64,000 nucleotides of DNA from G963675935 sp963823895 (lineage in GTDB: Bacteria > Planctomycetota > Planctomycetia > Pirellulales > Thermoguttaceae). Every line of letters begins with the position of its first letter. The stretch's first letter is position 1. The DNA is taken from NCBI GenBank assembly GCA_963823895.1, contig CAWGNG010000014.1:1-64000 (forward strand), given 5' to 3'. A program made the translations under genes and the position numbers. Below the pieces are notes generated by a model, which worked only from the letters and a program-made list of their open reading frames with translations, did not search any database and had not been told where the DNA came from. Of this stretch, positions 9,413 to 18,663 are shown piece by piece.

Positions 9413-9847
9413 TTACGACTTACCGCTACGGCGAAGCGAGGTTTTATTTCGACTCGGCTTGGAAATTTTGAGCCGCTCGCGCGCTTCCATGATCTGCTGA
9501 AATTTGGCGACGTGGTATGCGTACCGTGCATCTTCGCCTCGTATGAAGACAAGCTGCGAGTGGATGTCCTCCAGCGTCTTCTTGTCGGTCTTGCCGTCAG
9601 CGGACAACCGCGCCAGCTTCGCGGAAAGATCGGATTCTTCGCGAGCCAGCGTCCGCAATTCCTTTTCCACGTAATCCTTTTGCTTGCGGATTTCTTCGAT
9701 GCTGAGGTTAGACAGCATCTTCCGGTACTCGGACTTCAAATCAGCGAGATTAATGGTTCTGGCGTTCTTCGGCAATTCGAGCGGCACCGGACTGTATCCG
9801 TCGCCGTCCTTATGGGTTTTGACAGCCAAAATCGGTAGTGAATTCAA
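9413..9847 (-). CDS. Hypothetical coiled-coil protein whose 5' end lies in an IS630 terminus
   Basis: The frame encodes 144 residues with long charged helical stretches (RKQKDYVEKELRTLAREES, MEARERLK) that suggest a coiled coil. I do not recognise a family. The apparent start and first dozen codons (MNSLPILAVKTH) lie inside the left inverted repeat of the neighbouring IS630 element. The original start was therefore either elsewhere and lost by insertion, or is an internal ATG near 9718. The protein ends in a basic tail (SRNKTSLRRSGKS). No signal peptide or membrane segment is visible. Confidence 0.5.
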   Translation of the reverse strand: MNSLPILAVKTHKDGDGYSPVPLELPKNARTINLADLKSEYRKMLSNLSIEEIRKQKDYVEKELRTLAREESDLSAKLARLSADGKTDKKTLEDIHSQLVFIRGEDARYAYHVAKFQQIMEARERLKISKPSRNKTSLRRSGKS

Positions 9848-11124
9848 GGTATTGTGCTAGCACACCACTGCTAGCAGGCGCATTTTGTGGTTGCCTTTGG
9901 CGGCGTTGCTTGAGAGTAATTGAAAGGAGGGTCCATGAAGTAACTTCGCAAGGGAGGATGAATCGTCATGTACCAGCGAACTTTGAAACTTTCACAGGCT
10001 CAGCGCAGGACGTTGGTCGAGTATCGGAACCATGATCGGCGTCCGGACGTGCGGGAACGGTGTGCGGCGATCTTGAAGGTCGCCGACGGCCAATCGCCTC
10101 ATGCGGTAGCGACTCAGGGACTACTGAGACCGCGAGATCCTGACACCGTGTACCATTGGTTGGATTGCTATGAACAACACGGGATCGAAGGACTGTTGCG
10201 GCGGCGGCAGGGAGGCAGCCGTCGCCGTCCCTTTCGAGCAGCGGGAACAGGTGTTGGAGCGGCTGCGGCAAGGCCCCGGCGAGGAAGCTCGCCGCGAGGC
10301 GATGCCGACAGCCGCTGGTCCGCCGCCCAGCCGCTGGACGTTGCGGACCATTCGCGCCAGCATTAAGACGATCCAGAATTACACGCTCAGTGGCGTGTGG
10401 CGGTGGCTCCGTCGCAAACTGGGAGTGAAATTGCGTTCGGGTCGGGTCCAGCATTTTAGCCCGGATCCGCAGTATCGAAGCAAGGTAGCCAAACTGAAAC
10501 GATGCCTGCGAGCAGCGGCGCAACCCCCAGGAAACGACATTGCTGTTCATCGACGAAATGGGGTACGCCGTCTAGCCCGAGCCGGCGCCGAGTTGGGCTG
10601 CCGCCCCGCCCGCGGCTCCACCGCAAGCGGATCGGCAACAGTCCAACAATGGGCTGTGGCGTGTGATCGGCGGCCTGAACGCCTGCAGCGGAAAAGTGAC
10701 CTACGTGGACAACTACATTATCGGTCGAGCCAAGGTCATCGAGATGTATGAACGGATCGCGAAAACTTACTCTCGCGCCAAGACGATCTACGTCGTTCAA
10801 GACAATTGGTCGATCCATACTCATCCCGACGTACTCACGGCCGTGGGGGCATATCCTCAAATCAAGCCAATCTGGTTGCCGACTTACGCCCCCTGGCTGA
10901 ACCCGATCGAAAAATTATGGCGATGGCTGAAGGAGACAATCCTCAAAATGCACCGTTTGGCCAACGACTGGCCCGCCTTGCACCAGCGCGTCACCGACTT
11001 CCTGGAGCAATTCGCCCGCGGCTCGAAACAGCTTCTGCGGTACGTAGGGTTGCTCGGCAACGGTCAACTGGCCCAATCGCTGCATTTTACGTGATTACTA
11101 CCGAATCTGTTTGTCAAAACCCAT
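9812..11124 (+). mobile_element. IS630-type insertion sequence remnant
   Basis: Terminal inverted repeats at 9812-9839 and 11097-11124 match at 24 of 28 positions and start ATGGGTTTTGACA. Similarity may extend three to four bases further out (CCTN). They bracket a decayed IS630 transposase gene. The same terminus recurs at 32309-32444 as a MITE. The outer bases do not show a clean TA duplication, so the exact ends are uncertain by a few bases. The insertion lies between two minus-strand genes and provides the stop codon of one and the start of the other. Confidence 0.8.
9968..11094 (+). pseudogene. IS630-type transposase, broken by frameshifts and a stop
   Basis: Three frames in succession give one transposase. 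First comes an N-terminal helix-turn-helix part (9968 to about 10200, with VERR-like DVRERCAAILKVADG). Next is a winged-helix middle part (RTIRASIKTIQNYTLSG...RRKLGVKLRSG, about 10310-10510). Last is the catalytic part with LLFIDEMGYAV near 10540, VQDNWSIHTHPD, and LPTYAPWLNPIEKLWRWLK near 10880-10950, the IS630 DDE signature. At least two frame changes are needed, plus an in-frame TAG just after LLFIDEMGYAV. A GGAGG box stands before the ATG at 9968. The gene is not functional as read. Confidence 0.85.
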
Positions 11125-12000
11125 CAGGATATACGCCTTCGCGAAGATGGTAACCTTATTCCCGGGTGAGCCGAAGACTCTCTCTTGATCCGCAGTTCCC
11201 ATGACGGCGAGGAATACACCGTTCTCTCGACTGAAGGCGTAGACCAAACTGGAGGAATCGTCCGTCGCCTTGAAGCAGAGGGGAAATTGTTCAAGGGAAA
11301 GCCGCGGCGGCTTTTCAGTCGCCGAAGACATGACTTTGGAATCGGGATGACCAAACGTGAATATGCCGCTCTCGAATTCAGTGAGTTTCTCCGATTCCTT
11401 CAGATGCCGCAGATACAACTCCATCGATTCCGGATCGCCGGAAGGCGACTTGGCGTCGTAGTGCAGCGGCTGAACCTTCCGAGAGAAGAAGTAGTCCAAA
11501 CCACCTTCGAGAAACGGTGCAAGAACGCAGGCTGCGACGTCCTTGCACGCGTCGTACGGGCAGCAGCAACAATCGTATCCGTAGGGCGCGCTCTCCCTCT
11601 TCATCGCCTCCAAGGTCGCTGTTATGTCTTTCCACGCAATCGCACGATCCCGCTGGATTTCGAGGTAGGTTGGTGTTTCTTCCAGGTTTTCCGGATCATG
11701 TTCCAGCAGAAGGAACGCCCGCCGGTCTTGGACCAACAGGAACGGTATCCCATCACATTCGAACGATAATCGCTTCGTAGTGCGCTCGAACGCGAAGTCG
11801 AGCCCCCAGTATCCCCAGCACCCGCCGGCTTCGCCTCGACTTCCGACGATGGCAGCCACCCCTTCGCACGCCATCGCGAAGCGACCGACTTTGGCGCATC
11901 GATCGGCGATGATCTTCCGCACGTCCTCGGCCGTCGGGACCGCGAGGCCACGCGGAGCCAGAGACATCACTAACGCGCAAGCTAACGCGACCGTTCGCAT
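11098..12000 (-). CDS. Secreted hypothetical protein
   Basis: The 300-residue product starts with a signal peptide (MRTVALACALVMSLAPRGLA) and has no recognised domain. I chose the ATG at 12000 because GGAGG sits ten bases upstream; longer starts would put the signal sequence internally. A run of four cysteines (YDCCCCPYDAC) in the middle is notable and could bind a metal or form disulfides. The last nine residues (LMGFDKQIR) and the TAG stop are encoded by the right end of the adjacent IS630 element, so the natural C terminus was probably different. Function unknown. Confidence 0.7.
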   Translation of the reverse strand: MRTVALACALVMSLAPRGLAVPTAEDVRKIIADRCAKVGRFAMACEGVAAIVGSRGEAGGCWGYWGLDFAFERTTKRLSFECDGIPFLLVQDRRAFLLLEHDPENLEETPTYLEIQRDRAIAWKDITATLEAMKRESAPYGYDCCCCPYDACKDVAACVLAPFLEGGLDYFFSRKVQPLHYDAKSPSGDPESMELYLRHLKESEKLTEFESGIFTFGHPDSKVMSSATEKPPRLSLEQFPLCFKATDDSSSLVYAFSRENGVFLAVMGTADQERVFGSPGNKVTIFAKAYILMGFDKQIR

Positions 12001-12181
12001 GGTTTGATCCTCCATGAAACACAGCATGGTTGTACCCCAGCCGACGATACCAGCAAAGCGCGATTCTGTAAGGGGGGCTGTATATAGTCTTGCGACTGGT
12101 GACAAGCAGGCGCTAAGCTTCCAGCTTGGTCGTTCCGACGGTGGCGCCACCGCAAGGCGGGAAAACTGGCGCGGTTGTTTC

Positions 12182-12210
12182 TTGGCAACATGCGAATTAT
12201 GGGGTATTTA
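12182..12210 (+). promoter_or_regulatory. Candidate sigma-70-like promoter upstream of glgA
   Basis: TTGGCA at 12182-12187 and TATTTA at 12205-12210 are separated by 17 bases in an AT-rich patch of an otherwise GC-rich 364-base intergenic stretch (12001-12364). The predicted leader to glgA would be about 150 bases. A second AT-rich TATTAT lies near 12231. The rest of the gap shows no gene. Confidence 0.4.
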
Positions 12211-12364
12211 TTAAACATGGAAATATGGGGTATTATGTAGCAAACTGTGCCGGTTACGACGGCTTTGCCTTTTGTGCCGCAGCGAAATCGGCAATAATAG
12301 GTCGCTGCGAGAGGACACCCTCCTGGGAACGGCGACGACCGCCGTCTCAACAAGGAAACCGACC

Positions 12365-13852
12365 GTGAACATCTTGCTGGCTACGAGCGAAGCGGTGCCG
12401 TTTGCCAAGACCGGCGGATTGGCCGACGTCTGCGGAGCCCTGCCGGTCGAATTGACGCGACTGGGGCATCAGGCGGCCGTGATCCTGCCAGCCTACCGGC
12501 AGACGCGATACTGCGGACAGCGGGTCGAGCCGCTGGGAATCGATTTCATCGTCCCGATCGGCAGCAAGACGGTCACCGGCCACCTGCTCCGCAGCACGAT
12601 GCCCGACGGAAGGACGCCGGTCTACCTCGTCGCCCAGGATCAATATTACGACCGCGAGCAACTCTACAGCGTCGACGGCAAGGACTACATCGATAACTGC
12701 GAGCGGTTCGTGTTTTTCAGCCGTGCCATCCTGGAAGCCATTCGCTTGTTGGACTTGCACGTCGACGTGCTGCACGCCAACGACTGGCAGACGGGCCTCG
12801 CGCCGGCCTATCTGAAAATCGAATACCACGGCATTCCGCGCTACCAGCGGATCGCCACGGTGCTGACCGTACACAACATCTCCTATCAGGGTCAGTTCTG
12901 GCACTGGGACATGCTGTTGACCGGGCTCGATTGGAAGTACTTCAACTGGCGGCAGATGGAGTTTCACGGCAATCTGAACCTGTTGAAGACCGGCATGGTC
13001 TTCGCCGACTCGATCAGCACGGTCAGCCCGCGCTATGCGCAGGAGATTCAGAGCAGCCCCTTGGGTTGCGGGCTGGAAGGCGTGTTGCAGTACCGCCGCA
13101 ACGTGTTGACGGGCATCCTCAACGGCATCGATCCGCACGAGTGGGATCCGGCCGCCGATCCCCATCTGCCGGCGAATTACGGCGTCGATAACGTTGATCG
13201 GGTCAAGCCGATCTGCAAAGCGGCGGTGCGAAAAGAGCTCGGACTGCCGCGTGAATCGACCGCCCCGCTGCTCGGATTCATCGGTCGGCTTACCGATCAG
13301 AAGGGACTCGATTTGGTCGTCGACGTGATGCAGCGTTGGCTGCCCACTAGCGACGCGCAATGGGCGATCCTCGGCACGGGCCAGCCGAAGTATCACAAGA
13401 TGCTGCAAGCCTTGGCCGAGCGCTTTCCGCAAAAGGTGGCCCTGCGGCTCGAATTCTCCAACCCGTTGGCCCATCGCATCGAGGCCGGCGCCGACCTGTT
13501 CCTCATGCCCAGCCGCTTCGAGCCGTGCGGGCTGAACCAGATGTACAGTTTGAAATACGGCACGGTGCCGTTGGTCCGCGCCACCGGCGGCCTGGCCGAC
13601 ACGATCGTCGGTTACGATCCGCAGTCGCCCAACCCCGCGGCCAATGGGTTCGTCTTCCAGGAATACAGTTCGCTGGCGCTGAGCGAGTGTCTCCGCCAGG
13701 CGTGCAACCTCTATCAGCAGCCCGATCCGTGGAAGCAACTGCTGGCGACGGGCATGCGCCAGGACTGGTCGTGGGCCCAAAGCGCAAAGAAATACGTCGA
13801 GTTGTATCGCAAAACGATGGAGCAAGGTGGAGCAAGTGCCGCCGGCCAGTAG
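12365..13852 (+). CDS. glgA: Glycogen synthase, ADP-glucose type (GT5)
   Basis: This 495-residue protein transfers glucose from ADP-glucose to the growing alpha-1,4-glucan. It opens with the GT5 loop AKTGGLADVCGALP near residue 15, which binds the nucleotide sugar, and has HANDWQTGLAPAYL, TVHNISYQG, ILNGIDPHEWDP, GFIGRLTDQKGLDL and the C-terminal catalytic box EPCGLNQMYSLKYGTVPL with TGGLADTI. Length is normal for GlgA. The start is a GTG at 12365 preceded by AAGGA. It is the first gene of a plus-strand group with two GH57 proteins and a GalT-like enzyme, which fits a glycogen making and breaking module. No GlgC or GlgB is visible in the window. Confidence 0.95.
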   Translation: MNILLATSEAVPFAKTGGLADVCGALPVELTRLGHQAAVILPAYRQTRYCGQRVEPLGIDFIVPIGSKTVTGHLLRSTMPDGRTPVYLVAQDQYYDREQLYSVDGKDYIDNCERFVFFSRAILEAIRLLDLHVDVLHANDWQTGLAPAYLKIEYHGIPRYQRIATVLTVHNISYQGQFWHWDMLLTGLDWKYFNWRQMEFHGNLNLLKTGMVFADSISTVSPRYAQEIQSSPLGCGLEGVLQYRRNVLTGILNGIDPHEWDPAADPHLPANYGVDNVDRVKPICKAAVRKELGLPRESTAPLLGFIGRLTDQKGLDLVVDVMQRWLPTSDAQWAILGTGQPKYHKMLQALAERFPQKVALRLEFSNPLAHRIEAGADLFLMPSRFEPCGLNQMYSLKYGTVPLVRATGGLADTIVGYDPQSPNPAANGFVFQEYSSLALSECLRQACNLYQQPDPWKQLLATGMRQDWSWAQSAKKYVELYRKTMEQGGASAAGQ

Positions 13853-13919
13853 TCGCGGCATTTGCGGCGGGAAACCAAGATCGCACCCGCGGTTTATTGA
13901 GGGTCAGATAGTTAATGTC

Positions 13920-14001
13920 GGGTGCCATGCCCACGCTTGCCGTGGGCATGTGAACCGCGGACCGAAGCAACATGCCCACGGCAAGCGTGGGCATGGCACC
14001 C
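13920..14001. repeat. Palindromic repeat, family C
   Basis: Perfect 31-base inverted arms (13920-13950 and 13971-14001) surround a 20-base loop. A second copy with the same arms and the loop in reverse orientation lies at 37931-38014. Each arm contains a smaller palindrome (CCCACGCTTGCCGTGGG). It fills most of the gap between glgA and the next gene and could act as a transcription or mRNA-stability hairpin. Confidence 0.85.
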
Positions 14002-14071
14002 ACCGCCAACGCCGCGAGGACGCGGCGGCTAAACGGCTTATCTGAGAACTGAATGCGAGGGGAATGCTGCC

Positions 14072-16234
14072 ATGAAGAATACCACAAAAGCGACCGTCTT
14101 TGCTCTTGTTTCAGCGTTAGCGATAACGGCCGTCTTGCCGAGCCTCGCCGCCGGGGCTGAGCCTGCTGCCATCAAGGGCAAGTTGCGGCTCGAAAACTTC
14201 GATTATCGCGGCGTGACGCTCGACGGCGGGCGGATGCGAATGCAACTGGACGAGGTCCGCGACGACTACGTCCGCATCCCCAACGACAACCTCTTGAAGG
14301 GCTTTCGCCAACGGGCCGGCTTGCCGGCGCCGGGCCACGACCTGGGTGGATGGTATACCGGCGACGTCTTCAGCGTCTTCGGTCAAATCGTCTCCGGGCT
14401 GGCGCGGGTTTATGCCGCCACCGGCGATGTGGCCTGCCGCGATAAGGCAAACGCGCTAATCGCCGAGTGGGCGAAGTGCATCGCCCCGGACGGCTACTTC
14501 TACTACTCGGCCAACCCAAACGCCCCCCACTACGTCTACGACAAGACTGTCGGCGGCCTGCTCGATGCTTACCTCTACTGCGGCAACAAAGACGCGCTCG
14601 CCCCCTTGAGCCGAATCACGGATTGGGCCATCAAGAATCTCGATCGCTCGAAGCCGTTGCCGGACGGTTGCGAGTGGTACACCCTAAGCGAGAACCTCTA
14701 TCGCGCCTACCTGGCCACCGGCGATGCGAAATATCGCGACTTCGCCGCGGTGTGGGAGTATCCACAATACTGGGATTTCTACGCCCGAAACGAAAACCCC
14801 TTCGGTCCAAACAAGAGCGGCAAACGATCGAAAGCCAACCATGCCTACAGCCACGTGAACACACTTGGCGGGGCCGGGGCCGCATACCTGGTGCGCGGGG
14901 ATTCGCGCTATCTCGACATTCTGCGGAACGCTTACGATTGTCTCCAGGCCTACCAGGTGTTCGCCACGGGCTGTTACGGGCCCGACGAGCAACTGCTGCC
15001 GCGTCCAGCCCTGCTCGATCACCTGTCGAAGACCACCGCCACCGCCGAGACCCAATGCGGCGCCTGGGCGGTGTTCAAGATGGTGAAGTATCTGGTGCGC
15101 TGCACCGGCGACGCCCGCTACGGCGATTGGGCGGAGCGGATCGCGATCAACGGGCTCGGCGCCGCCATTCCGATGGCCCCCGACGGCCGCGTCTTCTACT
15201 ACTCCGATTACAACCCGCACGGCGGCATGAAACGCATCCACGGCGAGGGCTGGAGTTGCTGCGCCGGCACGCGCATCCAGGCAACCGCCGATTGCTGCGA
15301 TCTGGCCTATTTCAAGGATGGCGACGCCCTCTACGTGAACCTGTTTACCCCTTCGACGGTGAAATGGTCCCACGCCGGCGCCAACGTCACCGTACACCAA
15401 ACGACGCGATTTCCCGAAGACGGCACGGTCGATTTCACCGTCGAGACCGACAAGCCGGTCGAGGCCGGCCTGAAGATTCGCACGCCATCCTGGCTGGCCG
15501 CGCCGATGACGGCGACACTTAACGGCGAGCCGGTTTCACTCGAAACCGATTCGCTCCATTGGACGTCGCTCCGCCGCGAGTGGAAGAACGGCGATCGGCT
15601 GACGGTCGTCCTGCCGATGCGGCTCTGGGTGAGCCGCTTGATCCCGGGAAAAGACTATCCCGCGGCAATTCTCTATGGCCCGGTGGTTTTGGCCGCGCGG
15701 GCCGCAAACCCCGGCTTCGTCGAGAAGCTCGACCTCGGCCGCCTCGATCGCGAATTGACGCCGGTGGCGGGCGAAGTCCTCACCTGGCGGCTCGCCGCAG
15801 AGCCCGCGATTCTCTTCCGCCCCTTCTACGCCTACAAAGAGGGCGAGCGCTACTTCCTCTATCTCGATCCGGCCGCCGCGCGATACATGCCGCACGATGC
15901 GCTCACCTACGGGATGGCATGGAACCAGTGCCCGCAGTTTCATTTCACCAACGTCGCGGGGGCAACGGCGGAATGCACGTTCGAGGGGAACGGCATCCGC
16001 TGGCGCGGCTTCAAGTACGACGATGCCGGCCGGGCGGAAGTCACTCTGGACGGGAAGGTCGTGGCGGTCGTCGATCAATATGGCCCCGGCCGAGACCTCC
16101 CCTTCGAGTGGTCCTCGCCCAAGCTAAAGCCCGGCAAGCACACGATTCGCTTGAAACTCTTGGAGAAAAACACCCCGCCGTCGAAAGATCGCTTTATCAA
16201 TATCGCCGGATTTGATATTCTTCGCGACACGTAG
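14072..16234 (+). CDS. Secreted GH127-type beta-L-arabinofuranosidase-like glycoside hydrolase
   Basis: The 720-residue protein begins with a signal peptide (ALVSALAITAVLPSLAAGAEP) and matches the GH127/DUF1680 family. These are retaining enzymes that remove beta-L-arabinofuranose using a cysteine nucleophile held by zinc. The expected catalytic region is present as GEGWSCCAGTR near residues 391-401. The (alpha/alpha)6 barrel is suggested by DNLLKGFRQRAGLP, GGWYTGDVF and SHVNTLGGAGAAYLV. Beta-sandwich domains follow (LKIRTPSW, LYGPVVLAAR), and the C terminus has an extra jelly-roll-like region. GAGGGG lies upstream of the ATG. It sits among glycogen genes but is exported, so it probably serves plant or algal polysaccharide use rather than glycogen. 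The exact sugar is uncertain. Confidence 0.85.
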   Translation: MKNTTKATVFALVSALAITAVLPSLAAGAEPAAIKGKLRLENFDYRGVTLDGGRMRMQLDEVRDDYVRIPNDNLLKGFRQRAGLPAPGHDLGGWYTGDVFSVFGQIVSGLARVYAATGDVACRDKANALIAEWAKCIAPDGYFYYSANPNAPHYVYDKTVGGLLDAYLYCGNKDALAPLSRITDWAIKNLDRSKPLPDGCEWYTLSENLYRAYLATGDAKYRDFAAVWEYPQYWDFYARNENPFGPNKSGKRSKANHAYSHVNTLGGAGAAYLVRGDSRYLDILRNAYDCLQAYQVFATGCYGPDEQLLPRPALLDHLSKTTATAETQCGAWAVFKMVKYLVRCTGDARYGDWAERIAINGLGAAIPMAPDGRVFYYSDYNPHGGMKRIHGEGWSCCAGTRIQATADCCDLAYFKDGDALYVNLFTPSTVKWSHAGANVTVHQTTRFPEDGTVDFTVETDKPVEAGLKIRTPSWLAAPMTATLNGEPVSLETDSLHWTSLRREWKNGDRLTVVLPMRLWVSRLIPGKDYPAAILYGPVVLAARAANPGFVEKLDLGRLDRELTPVAGEVLTWRLAAEPAILFRPFYAYKEGERYFLYLDPAAARYMPHDALTYGMAWNQCPQFHFTNVAGATAECTFEGNGIRWRGFKYDDAGRAEVTLDGKVVAVVDQYGPGRDLPFEWSSPKLKPGKHTIRLKLLEKNTPPSKDRFINIAGFDILRDT

Positions 16235-16260
16235 CAGGCACACGCCGTGTGCCGCCGCGG

Positions 16261-16289
16261 TTGGGGTGGCAGTTGAACTGCCACCCCAA
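16261..16289. repeat. Palindromic repeat, family E (29-base perfect palindrome)
   Basis: Two 14-base arms surround one central base, followed by an A-rich GAAAAAG run. The same GGGGTGGCAGTT core recurs at 22132-22160 and, inside a gene, at 27762-27790. It lies between the GH127 stop and the next start and may stop or shield transcripts. Confidence 0.75.
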
Positions 16290-16345
16290 CGAAAAAGAGT
16301 AGCAGCAGCGAGAAGGTATTAGTTCATCCAGGGTGAAGGATCGCC

Positions 16346-18544
16346 ATGCACGAAGTCTCGTTGGCCTTTTTCTGGCATCAGCATCAGCCGTACTATCCCG
16401 ACGACGTCGCCGGGGAGAATCCCATGCCCTGGGTCCGCTTGCACGGGACCAAGGACTATTGGGGAATGGCGATGCTCTTGCGGGAAGTGCCCGAGATGCA
16501 CGCCACAATCAATCTGGTGCCCAGCCTGTTGCAGCAGTTGGCGGCCTACACCGACGGCGGCCATCAGGACGTCCATCAGCGCGTCTCCCTCACTCCCGCC
16601 GACGGCCTGAGCGAAGAGAACTCCTACTACCTGATGGACAATTTCTTCATGGTCCATCCCGATCAGATGATCCGGCCGTTTCCGCGCTATCACGAGTTGT
16701 ACCGCAAGCGCGGCCTGGGGGTCGATTCGGCCGACAAAGCCCGCAAACGCTTCAATAAGAAGGACATCATCGACCTGCAATGCTGGTCGAACCTGGTGTG
16801 GATCCACCCGCTGGCCTTCGAGCTCGATGCGGACCTGGCCGAGTTTCGCAACAAGGGCCGCGGCTGGACCGAGAAGGAGAAGCTCTGGCTGCTGGAAAAG
16901 CAGATGGAACTGCTCCGCCAGGTCGTGCCGCTGCACAAGGAACTGGCCCAGCGCGGCCAAATTGAGCTGACCACGACGCCATTCTATCATCCGATCATGC
17001 CGCTCTTGTGCGACAAGCGCCTCGCCCGCCGCGCCATGCCCAACGTGATGCTGCCCAGTCATCTCGACGGCTATCCCGAGGACGCCCGCGAGCACATTCG
17101 CCGCGCGGTCGCATTCCACGAAGAACTGTTCGGCCAAAAGCCGCGGGGAATGTGGCCCTCGGAAGGTTCCGTTTGCCAGGGCATCATTCCGGCCATCGCC
17201 GAGGCTGGCATCCAATGGATCGGCGCCGACGAGGAGATCCTCTCCTGCTCGACCGACGGCTGGGTCGCCCGCGACGGCAACGGCTACCTCCGCAATCCCG
17301 AGATGCTCTATCGCCCCTGGCGTGCCGAAGAGCAAGGCCGCTCCGTGCAATTGATCTTCCGCGATCACGCCATGAGCGATCAGATCGGCTTCCACTACCA
17401 GCGTTACGAGCCCGAGCACGCGGTCAACGACTTCATCGGCAGGCTCGAAGCGATCGGCCGCGCCACCGGCGGCAATGCCGGCCATCGGCCCACGCTGGTC
17501 AGCATCATCCTCGACGGCGAGAACTGCTGGGAATACTATCCGAACACCGGGGTCGATTTCCTCCGCGGCCTCTATCGCCGGGTGGTCGAGCATCCGCGGA
17601 TCAAGCCGGTGCGCGTGGCCGACTATCTCGCCCGCTGGCCCGCCACCGACAAGATCGGCCAACTCTTCCCCGGCAGTTGGATTCAGCACAATTTCGGCAT
17701 TTGGATCGGCCATCCCGAGTGCAACCGCGCCTGGGATCTGCTGTACGAAACCCGGCAATGGCTGGTGGCCGTCGCCGCGCGGAAGTCGAAACCGGCCGAG
17801 AGCATCGCCCGGGCGTGGGAAGAACTGTTCATCGCCGAGGGGAGCGATTGGTTCTGGTGGTTCGGCGACAGTCACCAAAGCGCGCAGGACGGCCTCTTCG
17901 ACCGGCTCTTCCGCAAGCACCTGCAAAACGTCTACCAGGTGCTGGGCGAGCAACCGCCGACGGAATTGTCGCGCCCCATCCGCCAAGGCGTCCGCCACGC
18001 CCAGGGCTACACCACGCCGACCGGGCTGCTGAAGGTCAAAGTCGACGGCCGGCGAACTTACTTCAAGTGGATCAACGCCGGCCATTACGTCTGCGGCGGC
18101 TCGCGCGGCACGATGAGCATGGTCACGCAAGGGAACATTTCGGACCTCTACTTCGGCTTCGACCCGGAGCGGTTGTTGGTGCGGCTCGACTCGCGCGGCG
18201 GCCCGTTCCGCGAGCAATTGGCCGACGTCGACGCGATCCGGCTCGTATTCCTCCAGCCCGAAGGCTTCGAGTTACTGGTCACCCATCCCAGCCGCAAGGA
18301 GCCGTACGTGCAGTTCTGGCGGCATGGCGCGGTGATGGCCGGGTCACACGCCGAGGCCGCCGCCGATCAGTTGTTCGAGGCGGCCGTCACCTTCCGCAGC
18401 CTCGCCCGCAAAACCGACGAACCGGTGCATTTTTACGTCGAATTGCTCAAGGACAAACAGCCCATCGAACGCATCCCCCACGAAGGCGCGATCGAAACCG
18501 TCGTCCCTTCGCCGGATTATGAACTAATCATGTGGCAAGCGTGA
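16346..18544 (+). CDS. GH57 glycoside hydrolase (amylase/amylopullulanase-like)
   Basis: This 732-residue cytoplasmic protein (no signal peptide) belongs to glycoside hydrolase family 57, which acts on alpha-1,4 and alpha-1,6 glucans with retention. Family motifs are HQHQP at residues 11-15, GMWPSEGSV near 268 with the likely nucleophilic glutamate, and ILDGENCWEYY near 389 with the likely acid aspartate. The C-terminal part (about 500-732) is a beta-rich domain of unknown role. A GGTGAAGGA-type site precedes the ATG. It lies between the GH127 gene and galT and pairs with a second, unrelated GH57 subtype at 19855, so both probably trim or rearrange glycogen made by GlgA. Whether it debranches or cuts linear chains cannot be told from sequence. 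Confidence 0.88.
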   Translation: MHEVSLAFFWHQHQPYYPDDVAGENPMPWVRLHGTKDYWGMAMLLREVPEMHATINLVPSLLQQLAAYTDGGHQDVHQRVSLTPADGLSEENSYYLMDNFFMVHPDQMIRPFPRYHELYRKRGLGVDSADKARKRFNKKDIIDLQCWSNLVWIHPLAFELDADLAEFRNKGRGWTEKEKLWLLEKQMELLRQVVPLHKELAQRGQIELTTTPFYHPIMPLLCDKRLARRAMPNVMLPSHLDGYPEDAREHIRRAVAFHEELFGQKPRGMWPSEGSVCQGIIPAIAEAGIQWIGADEEILSCSTDGWVARDGNGYLRNPEMLYRPWRAEEQGRSVQLIFRDHAMSDQIGFHYQRYEPEHAVNDFIGRLEAIGRATGGNAGHRPTLVSIILDGENCWEYYPNTGVDFLRGLYRRVVEHPRIKPVRVADYLARWPATDKIGQLFPGSWIQHNFGIWIGHPECNRAWDLLYETRQWLVAVAARKSKPAESIARAWEELFIAEGSDWFWWFGDSHQSAQDGLFDRLFRKHLQNVYQVLGEQPPTELSRPIRQGVRHAQGYTTPTGLLKVKVDGRRTYFKWINAGHYVCGGSRGTMSMVTQGNISDLYFGFDPERLLVRLDSRGGPFREQLADVDAIRLVFLQPEGFELLVTHPSRKEPYVQFWRHGAVMAGSHAEAAADQLFEAAVTFRSLARKTDEPVHFYVELLKDKQPIERIPHEGAIETVVPSPDYELIMWQA

Positions 18545-18548
18545 GCGG

Positions 18549-18627
18549 AAATGATGAATGATGAGTGATGAATGATGAATGCAAGCAAGCAGCGCGTCCG
18601 TAGTTCATCATTCATCATTCATCATTT
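18549..18627. repeat. Microsatellite-like inverted repeat (ATGATGA units)
   Basis: Repeated ATGATGA units at about 18549-18580 are mirrored by TCATCAT units at 18604-18627, giving an imperfect AT-rich hairpin. It is followed by a CCCTAATCCCCAAT run up to the galT start. The feature occupies almost the whole GH57-galT gap and could act as a terminator or attenuator. Confidence 0.55.
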
Positions 18628-18663
18628 TCCTAATCCCTAATCCCCAATCCCCAATCCCCCTAC

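Noticed and set aside
9413..12000. One single gene split by the IS630 insertion
   Set aside because: Direction fits, but the outer bases do not rejoin cleanly and the halves show no shared domain, so two genes are annotated.
12347..13861. Open frame of over 500 codons on the minus strand across glgA
   Set aside because: It lies opposite a clear glycogen synthase, has arginine- and glutamine-rich text without domains, and reflects GC-rich codon use.
13920..14001. CRISPR-like repeats
   Set aside because: The repeats are long palindromes found singly at distant sites, with no regular spacers and no cas genes.
16319..18217. Open frame of over 600 codons on the minus strand across the first GH57 gene
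   Set aside because: The plus strand holds full GH57 motifs; the antisense frame has no recognisable feature.
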